Shown here in pieces: positions 33,003-43,186 of a stretch of 64,000 nucleotides of DNA. The stretch is from Thecaphora thlaspeos (taxonomy: Eukaryota; Basidiomycota; Ustilaginomycetes; Urocystidales; Glomosporiaceae): assembly GCA_900291925.1 (NCBI GenBank), contig UWYS01000013.1:310001-374000 (forward strand), in the 5' to 3' direction. Both the position numbers and the translations under genes were made by a program. Numbering within the stretch: the first letter of the stretch is position 1; each line of letters begins with the position of its first letter. Below the pieces are notes generated by a model that saw only the letters and a program-made list of their open reading frames with translations, was not told where the DNA came from and searched no databases.

Positions 33003-35105
33003 TCACGCAAGGCCGAGCGATCCGGGGACGTCCGCCTCCCTCTTGGACATCCCGCCGCCGCCACTGGACATGGACATCGGGGTTGGGTAGGAAGAGAGCT
33101 CGATGCGCGGCGTCAGCCCGCTGCTTCCAGTGCCGAGCCGCCTCGACACCGCGTCGTCGCCTGCGCCGTGGAGGTGGTGTCCCGACCCGCCGAGATATGG
33201 CGAAGATCGCTGACCGGCCAGGGACCCTTCGTAACGGATGGGCGCCAGATTGGAGCTGTTGTTGCCGTTGCTGCTCCTGCTGCCGCCGTTGTTGTCGTTG
33301 TCGCCGTGGATGCTGCTTTCGTAGTCCATCCTCGAGCGCGAAGCTTGGGCCTCAAGGAAGCTGCTGGCCGTGCCGGTGCGGTTGCGCTGCAGCGCCTTGG
33401 GCATTTTGAGCGGGAACGGTCGAGACGAACCCTGACTCAGAAAAGTGCTGGCGCACGTCGGCACCGTCAGCTGTGGAGGCACGTAGGACGTAGGGAATTT
33501 GCTGCTATTGGTCGGCGGGGACATTATCTGGTAGTCAGCTCCCCCCTGGCCGGCGTGCATGGGCGTGCGCGGGCTCATGGTGGAGGCCGAGGTGCTGGCC
33601 GAGTTGAGGCTGCCGCCAAAACTCCCTTCGCTATGCAGGCGATTGTGGCTCATGGCAGCCGTCCCCAATGCTGGGTTGAGAAACGCCGCCGAGGGGTTCG
33701 ACTGCAGCGAGGGCGAAATCAGCGGGCGGTTGGCGCCGTTGTTGTTGTTGCTATAGAAGCCGTTAAGGTTGCTCGAAGAAGAGGGGCCCGACATGAGACT
33801 GGGGAGCTGGTGGCCCGAGGCTCCCTGCGAAAAGCCCGGGGTCGGCTGCAGTTGGCTCAGCGATCCGATCGGCGACAGCACGAGGGAGCCGGGCCCAGGG
33901 ATTGGCGCCGACGCGCTCCGGTCGTAGGGCGAGGGACCGCCGTCCTGGCCTTCGTACCCGTAATACGAGTTGGGCCCGAGAAGGGGGCCGCCGCCGCCGG
34001 CCAGGTTCCGTCCGAGGCGGGCGTCTCGGTCGTCATCGACGTCCCTGAGGCTGGGCGAAGACGTGCTCTGCCACGAAGCCGGAACGTTGCTCTGCATACC
34101 CATCGGGAGGGGCGGTCTGGGTGGGACCATCTGTCCGCCAAATCCCGGACTCGAGAGCTGCGTCTCCTCTGGTGCGCTGCTTACGCCGTCGAGGCTTCGG
34201 CTACCGGTGTTAAAAGGTCCGTCTCGACCGTAGAAGGCAGCGCCGCCGGGCATCGCCATCGCGCCGCTCGACGCCGGCTGGGAACCGGTGGTGGCGCGCC
34301 TCTTGTAAGGCCCTCGCTTGATGCCTCGACGGCGTCCTTTTCGGGAGCTGTCTTGGCAGGTATCGGCCAGCCCGTACTTGACGCATCGGCCGCAGGGACG
34401 GCCCTCGTCGCATTTCTTGCACGCCTTCTGGCAATTGACGCAGGCGTTCTTGACCTGCTTCCGCTTGGGTCGGATGCCGACGCCCTGCAGGCCGGTGTAT
34501 GCACCCGTGTCGTCCAGCATCCCCGGCCCACCGTGGAACTGGCCGCTGTGGCCAACCACGTTGGGATCCATGTGGGCCGCGCTACCGCCGTACATCGGAT
34601 GGCCCTGTGCGTTGGGGTCCATCGTCGGGGCGCCGCTGCCGGGATGGTGCGAGCCGTAGTACTGCTGATGCTGTTGCGCCATGGTGTCCGGATGTTGCGG
34701 TGGCTGCGGGGCGCCGTAGAATCCCGGCGAGCCGTACTGGAAGCCGGAGGACATCGCACTGCTACCGTACGGCGGCTGTGTCGAGTAGGCCGATGAAGGC
34801 GCGCCGCCAGAGTCCTGGACGTGATGCCCGGACATTGAAGGGCCCATGCCGTAGTTCATGCTGGGGCTTGCGGATGGAGGCGGTCTGGCCTGAGGGTAGC
34901 TGGCCGCGTAGCCGGAAGCGGGAGGCGAGGGGAGAGGGTGTTCGCGGTAGCTGCTGGAGGGAGTCTGGATGTGTCGGTTTTGCTGGTGAAGCGATGCCTG
35001 CTGCTGCATCATTGAGGGGTCGCCGAGAAACTGACCTCCATGCTGGGGGGTTACAGCCTGTTGGTGACCCCAGCCAAAAGCGTCGGAACCGTTGCGTCCA
35101 GACAT
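33003..35105 (-). CDS. Zn2Cys6 (Gal4-type) transcription factor
   Basis: Intronless frame of 700 residues. The binuclear zinc cluster has Cys at 222, 225, 232, 238, 241 and 250 (ACVNCQKACKKCDEGRPC, then GRCVKYGLADTC), preceded by basic RPKRKQVKN and followed by a second basic arm (KGRRRGIKRGPYKRR). This arrangement is typical of a fungal subfamily with the KKCDEGRPC core; no specific pathway can be named. The N-terminal 200 residues are Gln/Pro/Gly/Tyr-rich and the C-terminal 430 are Ser/Asn/Gly-rich, probably activation or disordered regions, and no fungal-specific middle homology domain is seen. The start MSGRNGSDAFGWG at 35105 was preferred over an open frame to 35372. The leader upstream is long, pyrimidine-rich on the coding strand and free of confident coding sequence. 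Confidence 0.88.
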   Translation of the reverse strand: MSGRNGSDAFGWGHQQAVTPQHGGQFLGDPSMMQQQASLHQQNRHIQTPSSSYREHPLPSPPASGYAASYPQARPPPSASPSMNYGMGPSMSGHHVQDSGGAPSSAYSTQPPYGSSAMSSGFQYGSPGFYGAPQPPQHPDTMAQQHQQYYGSHHPGSGAPTMDPNAQGHPMYGGSAAHMDPNVVGHSGQFHGGPGMLDDTGAYTGLQGVGIRPKRKQVKNACVNCQKACKKCDEGRPCGRCVKYGLADTCQDSSRKGRRRGIKRGPYKRRATTGSQPASSGAMAMPGGAAFYGRDGPFNTGSRSLDGVSSAPEETQLSSPGFGGQMVPPRPPLPMGMQSNVPASWQSTSSPSLRDVDDDRDARLGRNLAGGGGPLLGPNSYYGYEGQDGGPSPYDRSASAPIPGPGSLVLSPIGSLSQLQPTPGFSQGASGHQLPSLMSGPSSSSNLNGFYSNNNNGANRPLISPSLQSNPSAAFLNPALGTAAMSHNRLHSEGSFGGSLNSASTSASTMSPRTPMHAGQGGADYQIMSPPTNSSKFPTSYVPPQLTVPTCASTFLSQGSSRPFPLKMPKALQRNRTGTASSFLEAQASRSRMDYESSIHGDNDNNGGSRSSNGNNSSNLAPIRYEGSLAGQRSSPYLGGSGHHLHGAGDDAVSRRLGTGSSGLTPRIELSSYPTPMSMSSGGGGMSKREADVPGSLGLA

Positions 35106-36650
35106 CGTGCTGTGCCTATGAGGATCAAGGCGACAAGACATTGGGAGCAAGGTTGGGGAAAGGTCAGCGGCGGCTCTTTTCTCGTTTCGAGAAAGTATCG
35201 ATGGGCAAGCTGCACGAATGCATCGCGAAACGGAATCGATCCTGTCCTCGCTGACGCACGAAACAGAGAAGAACCTGGGATCGTTCGTATAAGATGCGGA
35301 AGGTACAAACCTTTCGTGAAGGTCGTCGACGCGGGTGTTGTGCGGTGGTGGCGGAGAGACGAGGGGAGCCAAGGCGAGCTAATCAGCGCGTCCAGCCAGT
35401 GCTCGTCGAGGTCGTCGCCGTCTTGCAAGAGCGATGGGGGTAGAGCCGGCCTGTGCGAGGAGACGAGTCGATAGAGGAAGTGACGTTCGAGGAGAAGAGG
35501 GGAGCGACGCGGTCGGTGCTGATCGAGAGAGAGACGTTGGTGCGGGCGTGTGTAGTCCAGACAGCGTCAAAGAGGCTGCGAGGGGAATGGCGGTGGCGGT
35601 GTCGGTGGCGAAGAGGTGAGTGACGTGCGGACCTGACGTTGCGGTGGTAGTGGTGTATGCAGGCAACGACGAACGACAAGGCAGATGGTCGTGGAGGGGA
35701 AGGTAGCAGACTACGCTGTATATCAGGAGTGGACCCCTCGTGGCGGCGGCGGAGATAGAGCCGGAGCTTGAGGGAGGGCGAGCGGAGCAGACAAAACAAA
35801 GGTGACGGGAAGGATGAATGGGGGTGGGGAGGGAGGAAGCGAGAGAAGCAAAGAGGAGGCCGAGGTGCGGGAGGTGATCTAGGCGGGCATGGAGAGCGGC
35901 AGCTAGAGGTGAGTTGGACGTAGTCAGGAAGGCTCAAGGGCAGCAGCGGGGCGGGAGGGACCGTGGAGAGGTTGTGAGGCGGTGGGCTCTTGTTTGGTGC
36001 TTGCGATACGATCCAGGTCTGAGGCTCGGTGGAAAGTGCTGTTTTGAGGGTCTCGAGAGGAGAGGAGAGCCCGTCGGCCTGTGAGCAGGCGGCTTGTAAG
36101 TATTTGTTCTCGTGCGTGGTGGTACTGTACTGTATGGCTTCGGTGGAAGATGCGGGCGAGGTGAGTAGGTATGACGAAGTGTAGGTCGAGAGGCAGCGCT
36201 TGAACGTGCGACCTGCTGCTAGCTCAGGTGCCAGGCCGGAATGCGTTGGGGGAACGGAGAGAAGGAAAGACCTGGGGATGGCGGGGACGAAGGTCGAGTT
36301 CCAAGGCAGGAAGGGAAGCACTCTACAGTAACTGGATCCGTTCTCAGGAATCGGAGGCTGAGAAGTGCCGGCAGTGACATACAGCACGATGGCAAGCAGG
36401 CCAGGCCAGGGTCTAAGGGGATCTATGAGAGCCCGAAAAGCAAAGCAACGCAGCGTCGTGCTGAAAGGGACGGCGAGCGCGAGGCAGGGTCGACGACGAC
36501 GACGACGACGACAACGCAGCGCCTCAGCTGGGGGGGAAGGAAGCTAAGGGGCGGATGAGGAGGGCCCTGTCCTGGCCTTGCGTGCCGGGGTCCCTCCAGC
36601 AGAGAGCACGGGAGAGAGGGGAGAGACCTATGAATCTGGGTCGTCGGCTC
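35106..36650 (-). promoter_or_regulatory. Leader and promoter region of the Zn2Cys6 gene
   Basis: About 1.5 kb strongly CT-rich on the minus strand. A 334-codon minus-strand frame (35383-36387) is made of Ser/Pro/Thr/Arg-rich sequence and is best read as leader without stops. Includes a CGA-type triplet run at about 36489-36512. Confidence 0.4.
36489..36512. repeat. CGA triplet repeat
   Basis: Simple repeat of about eight CGA units. A similar run (CGACAA/CGA) occurs at about 32166-32200 inside the lipase pseudogene. Confidence 0.7.
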
Positions 36651-36790
36651 GTCCCGTACCTTGTGCCTGCCTGCCTGCTTGCCCGTCCCCGTCGTCACCG
36701 CTGCCGCCGTGCCACCAGCGATGCATCTACCTATTCTAGCTCGCCTTGCTGCACCTTACGAGAGCAGCCACAGCAACACAGCACCACCAG

Positions 36791-36830
36791 CATCACCCTC
36801 TCTCACCCTCTCTCACCCTCTCTCACCCTC
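36791..36830. repeat. 10-base tandem repeat (TCTCACCCTC)
   Basis: Four consecutive near-identical copies of a 10-base unit in the gene-poor island; the first copy has CATCACCCTC. Confidence 0.8.
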
Positions 36831-39800
36831 TTCCTCTCCCTCTGGATCCGGCTCTTGCTTGCTGACGAAATACACACACATGAGTACATCTCGCGCAGTC
36901 ACCTTCCCGCCTGGCTGGAGGTTGCTCGGTCGGGCCGGCTTCCCGCAGGCACCAGGAGAGATCAGAGCAGGTGAGCTCGTGACTGACTTGTTGTTCTGTC
37001 GGAAAGTCCCGAATCGCCATAAGAGTCAACGAGCCCCCCGCCCCCTCTTGGCAGGCAAGGGGCTCAAGCCTTTCTAGTCCTCATCCTGCCCGATCTTAAG
37101 GTGTCGATACAAAGAGTCCAAGCCCCAGCTCTTGCCTCCGGAGAGATGGTCAAGAAGCCTACAGTCCCCTCTCCACTCACCGTTGGGCTGCATCGAGATC
37201 GAGGACTAGGGAAGAACTTGAATCTCAAACCAGGACGGGGAATGAGGACCCATCGCGGGTCTAGATCGATGGCGGACGCCGGCACCAGTCATTACAAACA
37301 AGTTCGAGTACTTACTTACAGTAGTTACCTGTTACTTACATATAACTGTACGATATGATTTGTGCGTTAGAACAGGTAAATCGATCACCGATGGACTTCT
37401 TAACTTGAAATCAATCTTTCTACGTGCTCCTTTGTGAGGTCTCACGGCACCCAGGCTCTTTCCCTCTCACTCACCTCGTCTCGTTCTCGTCGGGCGTTTG
37501 GGCGCCGTCCGCGCGCCATTGCTCCCCTTCTTTACTCATTGCCCCGCGTTGTTTGTCCGTTTTGCCTGCGGGCAGGTAAGGTACTGTACTGACACCTTGT
37601 AGTGGCTGTGTTGGCGGCTCGGATCGCTCTGAAGCAAGCCGGACGTTGTGTTGTTGCGTATTTACAAGGAAGCAAGCTGGCCGCTTGCGGCTCAATGGCT
37701 GAAGAACACATCATCAAGAAACCCCTCCCCGGACGCCGAGCAGAGCAGGCAGGCTCAGAAGCGTGCAGGGTGCGCTTCGTTGTCGGGGTCGATGAGTTTC
37801 TTCTGGCCTGGTCGTTTGCGGATGCGCCAACAGAGAAGGCTGAGCGGCTCCAAACCTTGATCACGGCGATAGGAGTTCGCGACGGCTGCACCGAAGAGCG
37901 GCTTGACCGAGGCACAGATGGTTCACCGAAGGATGGTGAAGCAATCTGGAGGGCGGATGCCATCTTCATCTCGTCCTCGCGACGTGATAAGTTACAGTGA
38001 CCTCGGTCTCTCTGTCTGGAGGGGCACTACTCCACCGGTGACGAGGACTTTGTTGCCAGATAGAGAGGAGGTAGAGATGTGTTGAGATGGGGCGCGGTCG
38101 ACTGCCCCCGGCGTTGCACTCCCACCAGCTTCCACTGCAGGCCTTTGCTTCCACGACATTGCGTAACCTGCTTGCACGGATCCTTGATTGCCTTTCTGTC
38201 GTTCACGGACCAACAAGCCAAAGTGGGGACCAGAGGCCCGCGGAGAACGGGGACAGAGCACCGAGATGGTGTAAGGTGCATCCGTGTGGGCCTTCGCCGG
38301 TTGCTGGCACCGCACTAAATCGTACAGTTGTTACCACCGTAGGGCGGCAACGGTTAGGGCGGCAACCGGTAGGACCCTTGCAACGCATCGGGCCCTTCGT
38401 AAGACGAGGCAGGACAACCCAGGCAAGAAGAGGACAGCAAGCCAGCTTACATACATACACATCCTCTTGGCTCGTCGTTGCACTCTCACGAAGAGCAGTC
38501 GGTCGCTCCATCCCCAACTAAGCACCCATAGCGCACCGCAAGAGGGGTTGCGTGAGTGTTGTGCTCTGTGTTCGCCCGGTCGCTCGGCCGCGGTCTCGGC
38601 CTCGACGGTTCAGGGCGTCCAATGATTGGCCGAGATGGAAGAGGCACCCAGGTCGCGACGTTCGCGAGAACTCATCTGCGTTTCACGCATGAGCGCTCGT
38701 AAGCACAAATATGCAATGCGCAACGTTCCCCATCCTTGCTCGCGTAGCACCACCCCTTAACCTTTGTGTCTCGCCCCGTGGCAAGGAACAAAGCGAGGCA
38801 GGCTCCTGCGCCACGATGAAAGAGTCAGGGCGCGCCGAGAGCTACATATCGGGCATCGACCAAACCGGAAAAGCGTGTCTGCATATTCGAAGGCGCGTTG
38901 GCCCCTTTCCGTCTACCTGTTACAGCAAGCGATCTATCCGTCCATCATTACGCTCGCCGCCGCCGTCGACTCCAGAGCATCTTCCCCCCTGCAGGCAGCC
39001 GTCCCCGAAGGGAAATCGAGAGTGTGACGTATCGCGATCTGTTCTCGACTCGAGAGTCTGCCTCGTCTCCATGTGTCGACGAGATCGTGGAACAGGAAGC
39101 CGCGTGTATAGCGACTAGGCTCGATGCTCTAAGTGTAGAACAATAGGTACCTAGGATCGAGGGACGATACAGACGCTGTTGCGATTGATAGAGCGAGGAC
39201 CAGACAGGGTGAGCTACCGTGACGGCTGCCAACAGAAAGAGAACTTGTCACTTAGCCCGGCGCTAGGACGTCCCCCGAGATCGTCTCGCCATCGGAAGGC
39301 AAAGCGGCCGCGACAAGAGTGTCAATCCTTGTCCGACATCCGGAGAGCGACCGCTTGCAACGAAAGGCAGCTAGACGCGGCCGAGGCGTTCCATGAGTTG
39401 GGAGCGCGAGGCCGCCGCATGTCGACGCGCTTCGGAACCCGTCCGCGTGCTCGCAAGTCTGTCCTGGCCTGCCATGAGGACGATCAAGCTGGCATCATCT
39501 CTGTCGTTGCGCGGAGTGATCCGTGGCCTCCTGACCGTCAATGTGATGACCATCGCAGCGTGCTCGCAGCGCGGGGAGATCACATGTTGCTGCCCAAGTT
39601 TATACGAGCCACTGCCTAGCCAGGAGGCGCCCAACGCCGACCACGATGCCTAGAGAGCCATGTGCGACCACCGAGCGCTCCTCTTTCACAGATCGGGCGT
39701 CATCCCGAAATGCACGACTTAGGCAGTGGACCTTCCCTACTGTAGCAGGCTGCGCAGACTGGTCTGAGCACCTTATTCTTGCTCGGTGCAGTACCGTGGC

Positions 39801-41787
39801 AAGGCGAGGAACGGCTCATCGCCTGCATTGCTCTACTTAGCCGCTCGGCTTGAAGCGCCTCTCGAAAGGGACGGGACGAAGGGGACAGACATTGGGACAC
39901 GACACGACTGCTTCCCGACCCAGCCACCACATCGTCACAACGGATCGCACCTACAACACCAGCCAAGAGAATCGCCGTTCATCCGTCGCCTTCGAGACCT
40001 ACATTTTCGCCCACCCAGGGTCAGAGCTGCTGCGAGCTTCGCAGTGGCAGCCGGCCAGGAGTACTGCAGCGATCGCCATGCGACGACGATGTCGTCCGGC
40101 CCGGGTGTCTCTATCGACATTGAAGAAGGAGCTCTAGAAACGAGCAGCAATATGATTCGTCCTCCGGCGGAAGGTGACTGTAGGTGAGCGAGCTACTACA
40201 TACTTAAGTAGTACGTATTGCATGCGCCGGCATGAGTATGTACGTCGGCAGTGACGGCCACGTCTGACGGCGCGGAAGAAGCGCAGACGAGGCGTGACAA
40301 GGCCAACGGCCTACTTACAGCACGTCTTCTGGCTTGCGCAGATTGGAACCGTCCTGTCGAGCCTGCGGCGGATGACGGTGGCAACCAGGCAAAGAAGGCG
40401 AAGGAGAGACTTCCATCATGCTCGCCCCAGGACCCTACACGTCATGCTACTTATCGTCATGAATGGCCCAGCCGCCTCGACCTGTCAGGCTGGGGCGGCC
40501 CACTCCGAAGAAGGACGGCACTGCACATCAATGGGCTTACTTAGGCTGCTCAACCTCTCCAACAGCAGATACCGTGCACTTACGGCGACAGTGGTCGACG
40601 CCCATGACCTTACAGTACTAAGTACTCCTGGCGTCCGGGCGCTCCCAAGGCCGCGACCAAAGCTTTTAGAGAACTGCAGCGGCCAGCCATTTCGTCAGAT
40701 CGTCCCTCGGCCCCGTGCATGGAAACATCGACAGCCAAACTGCCCAAGCCCCAAGGCACGATATGGACCGTCGTGGGTAGACTTGTCGACTGCGGTGAGA
40801 AGCTGCTTGTTGACTTCCGGATCGTCCAACACGCGATATGTGTCAGTCAGGCCAGGGCCATGGCTTTGCCAGATCCGGTCCGCGCTTGGCGACTTGGCGG
40901 TGTTAGGCTGTTGCAGAAGGGCTTGCTAGCCGAAGACGGGACAAAGTTTCAGCCGGCCGACAAGCTGTTTTCCTCGAGCGGACCGCCCCGTCGGCTCGGT
41001 CCGCCGTCTTTGCTCAAGAGTACATGTATCAGCACGGAGTCGAAATCCCGAGCCCATCGACACCACAATAACATCGCAACGCCTATTGGCTGAGTAGCAA
41101 TTCCCGTACGTACGTTCCCGTCCAGCTGTCGTTTCGCCGTTTGCGAGCAGGAACTAGAGCGGAGCAACGCCGATGCACCCTAGGCAGAGTTTCTACTGTA
41201 CTCGCTGCGACTCCCACCGGCCCCGGTGCTCCGATGTGGACACATGTTGACGTGGCTTCATGGACATCTTGTGGGCAGCGCTCACTAGAGCAGGACGTGA
41301 CAACGGCCATGGACGGCGCGCGCGACACCCGTGCACCCCATCGAGAGCCTTGCGGCCAGGAACTTGTCCACGACGTTCAGCCGTCCAGAGGCATCGCCCT
41401 GCGGAAGCCACGAGATTCGACAGCAGAGGCCCCCTGCGGTCGTTGAGCCAAAAGTAGGTCCAGTTGCACACATGTGTATGTCTGGCCGTACGACGGATGC
41501 TTCTCGGGCCGAGATTCAGAGCAGCCTATTTCGTCGAAACTCTCTCACACTACCACTCTGTAGTGTGATGGCTTTGACCCCATCGCCACGGGAAGACTAT
41601 TTTCGTACCTACGCTAGAAGCGGCGGCAGCGGCGGCGCGGCGAGGGAAAGCCAGCATCAAAGCGGGCAGCGGCATTCGAGGTACACTCCTTTAGCACCAC
41701 ATCGACCCACCGAGGACGGAGTGCGAAAACTTTTTGTTTCCCAGGTCACGCAGCTATGAGGGGAGCTGCCTGTGGACACGAGCACCT

Positions 41788-41806
41788 GGGGGGGGGGGGG
41801 GGGGGG
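41788..41806 (+). repeat. 19-base G homopolymer
   Basis: An uninterrupted run of 19 G. It could form a G-quadruplex and is a likely place for length error or polymorphism. Confidence 0.85.
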
Positions 41807-42088
41807 CAGCATGGTCCCCCTTTCCCCCTTCGCTCGCTCGAAGCACCACGCGTCATGACCTTGTTTTGGCCACGACGACATCAGCGTTGAATCCTCCATC
41901 TCAGTCACCACATTCTGCACTCGCTCTGGTGTAAGTCGAGGTGAGCCACTGCGCCGGAGAGCTCATGGGAAGATGGAAGACGATGCGGTCAAGCGTGTGC
42001 GACAGACAGGTTGAAGCTACGAATTGCGACACCTGTCGCGAGGACCTGGGTCGGTCTCGCGCGCCCCCGCGCCGTCCCCTTTGCCTTA

Positions 42089-42240
42089 CAGTTGTGTGCA
42101 GATGAATTGAGACGCGAGGAAAAAAGAAAGGCTGAGAGAGACCCTAGCAGTAGTGATCTTGAGTGATCGCCAAGATCACTGCTAGGGTCTCTCTCAGCCT
42201 TTCTTTTTTCCTCGCGTCTCAATTCATCTGCACACAACTG
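42089..42240. mobile_element. Foldback/MITE-like element, copy 1 (152 bp)
   Basis: The ends are a perfect inverted repeat of 63 bases beginning CAGTTGTGTGCAGATGAATT. The centre is a small hairpin built from AGTGATCTTG and CAAGATCACT. It is flanked on both sides by TTA, a likely target-site duplication that contains TA. It has no coding capacity. A longer relative lies at 61045-61258. The CAGT ends and TA target recall Tc1/mariner-derived MITEs; a TTA duplication would also fit the Harbinger type, so the superfamily is open. Confidence 0.85.
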
Positions 42241-43186
42241 TTAGACGTCAGGGAGGAACCATCAAATTCAGGAACACAACGCAAACGGCCCAACCCGCAG
42301 GTGAAGCTAAGCTGCTTCCCGTTCCTTTCCCTTTTCCTGCGGCCGGCTTAATCCCGCTCTCGTCCGGAGCAGGTGAAGTCCACCGTCTCTTCTGTTTTTC
42401 TTTCTGTTCTTTCTTTCCTTCCGTTTTCCCTTCTCCTTCCCTCATCTTCGTTTTTCACTTAGCAACGTCGATTGTCGATGAAACGTTTCCCTCACGCGAG
42501 TCAAGAGTCCCCGCACGGTGGCTCTCTCACGCAGTACAGTACAGCACGTATGTGTTCGATCGCTATCATTCACCGTCTGCCTCTGTCTCTATCGAGACTT
42601 GGTCAGAAGGGCAGGCTGGATGGTTCCGGATGCGTTTCGGCTCAACCTTACCCTCCCTCTCAATCTCGAACAGAGCCCAAGCAACACAACAGACCACGGT
42701 CGAACGTAGCGTTCCCTTTGTTGCGGTTTCGTCGTCTCAGTACTGCGACAAAGGTAGGTGGTCAGGCAGACGTATCACAGCAAGAGATCGCGTGCGCTGT
42801 GAACAGTGGGATGCAGGTTTGCATCGTGGGAAGTGGAAGGGTGTGATGGTACGCTAGAGGTGAGGTCGGCGAGGCTCTGACAGGATAAGTGCAAGTGAGG
42901 ACGGGCGTGTGGATGTGTACGCGAACGTCGAGTAGGTGGGATGGGGCCAGTGACCCTCATAGGGGTGTATTGGGATATGCATGTGTGGATGAGCGAGCGT
43001 TGGATGGTAGGCGACGGGCACGCGGCGGCCGTTGTGACTGGCGCTCCTCGTCTACCTCATCACTTCTCGACACCGGCCAGCTCGTCGACGGACTTTTTGC
43101 GGTCTGCATTGGGGGGCGAGCGGACGCATCAAGAGCAACAGACCAAGGAAGGGTGGAAGATCAGAGGGCTGCTCTTGGTCCGGTCG

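Larger units (their letters stand above)
36651..43186. other. Gene-poor island of about 6.5 kb
   Basis: No recognisable coding sequence on either strand; open frames are under 150 codons and match no family I know. Base composition is patchier than in the gene blocks, with AT-rich patches (37290-37400 and 40190-40245) rich in ACTTAC, GTACTT and self-complementary words such as TACTTAAGTA. Contains a four-copy 10-base repeat, a 19-G run and the first foldback element. It may be degenerate transposon sequence; this is inference. Confidence 0.5.

Noticed and set aside
35383..36387. 334-codon minus-strand frame upstream of the Zn2Cys6 gene
   Set aside because: Ser/Pro/Arg-rich translation of a CT-rich leader, with no domain and no splice link.
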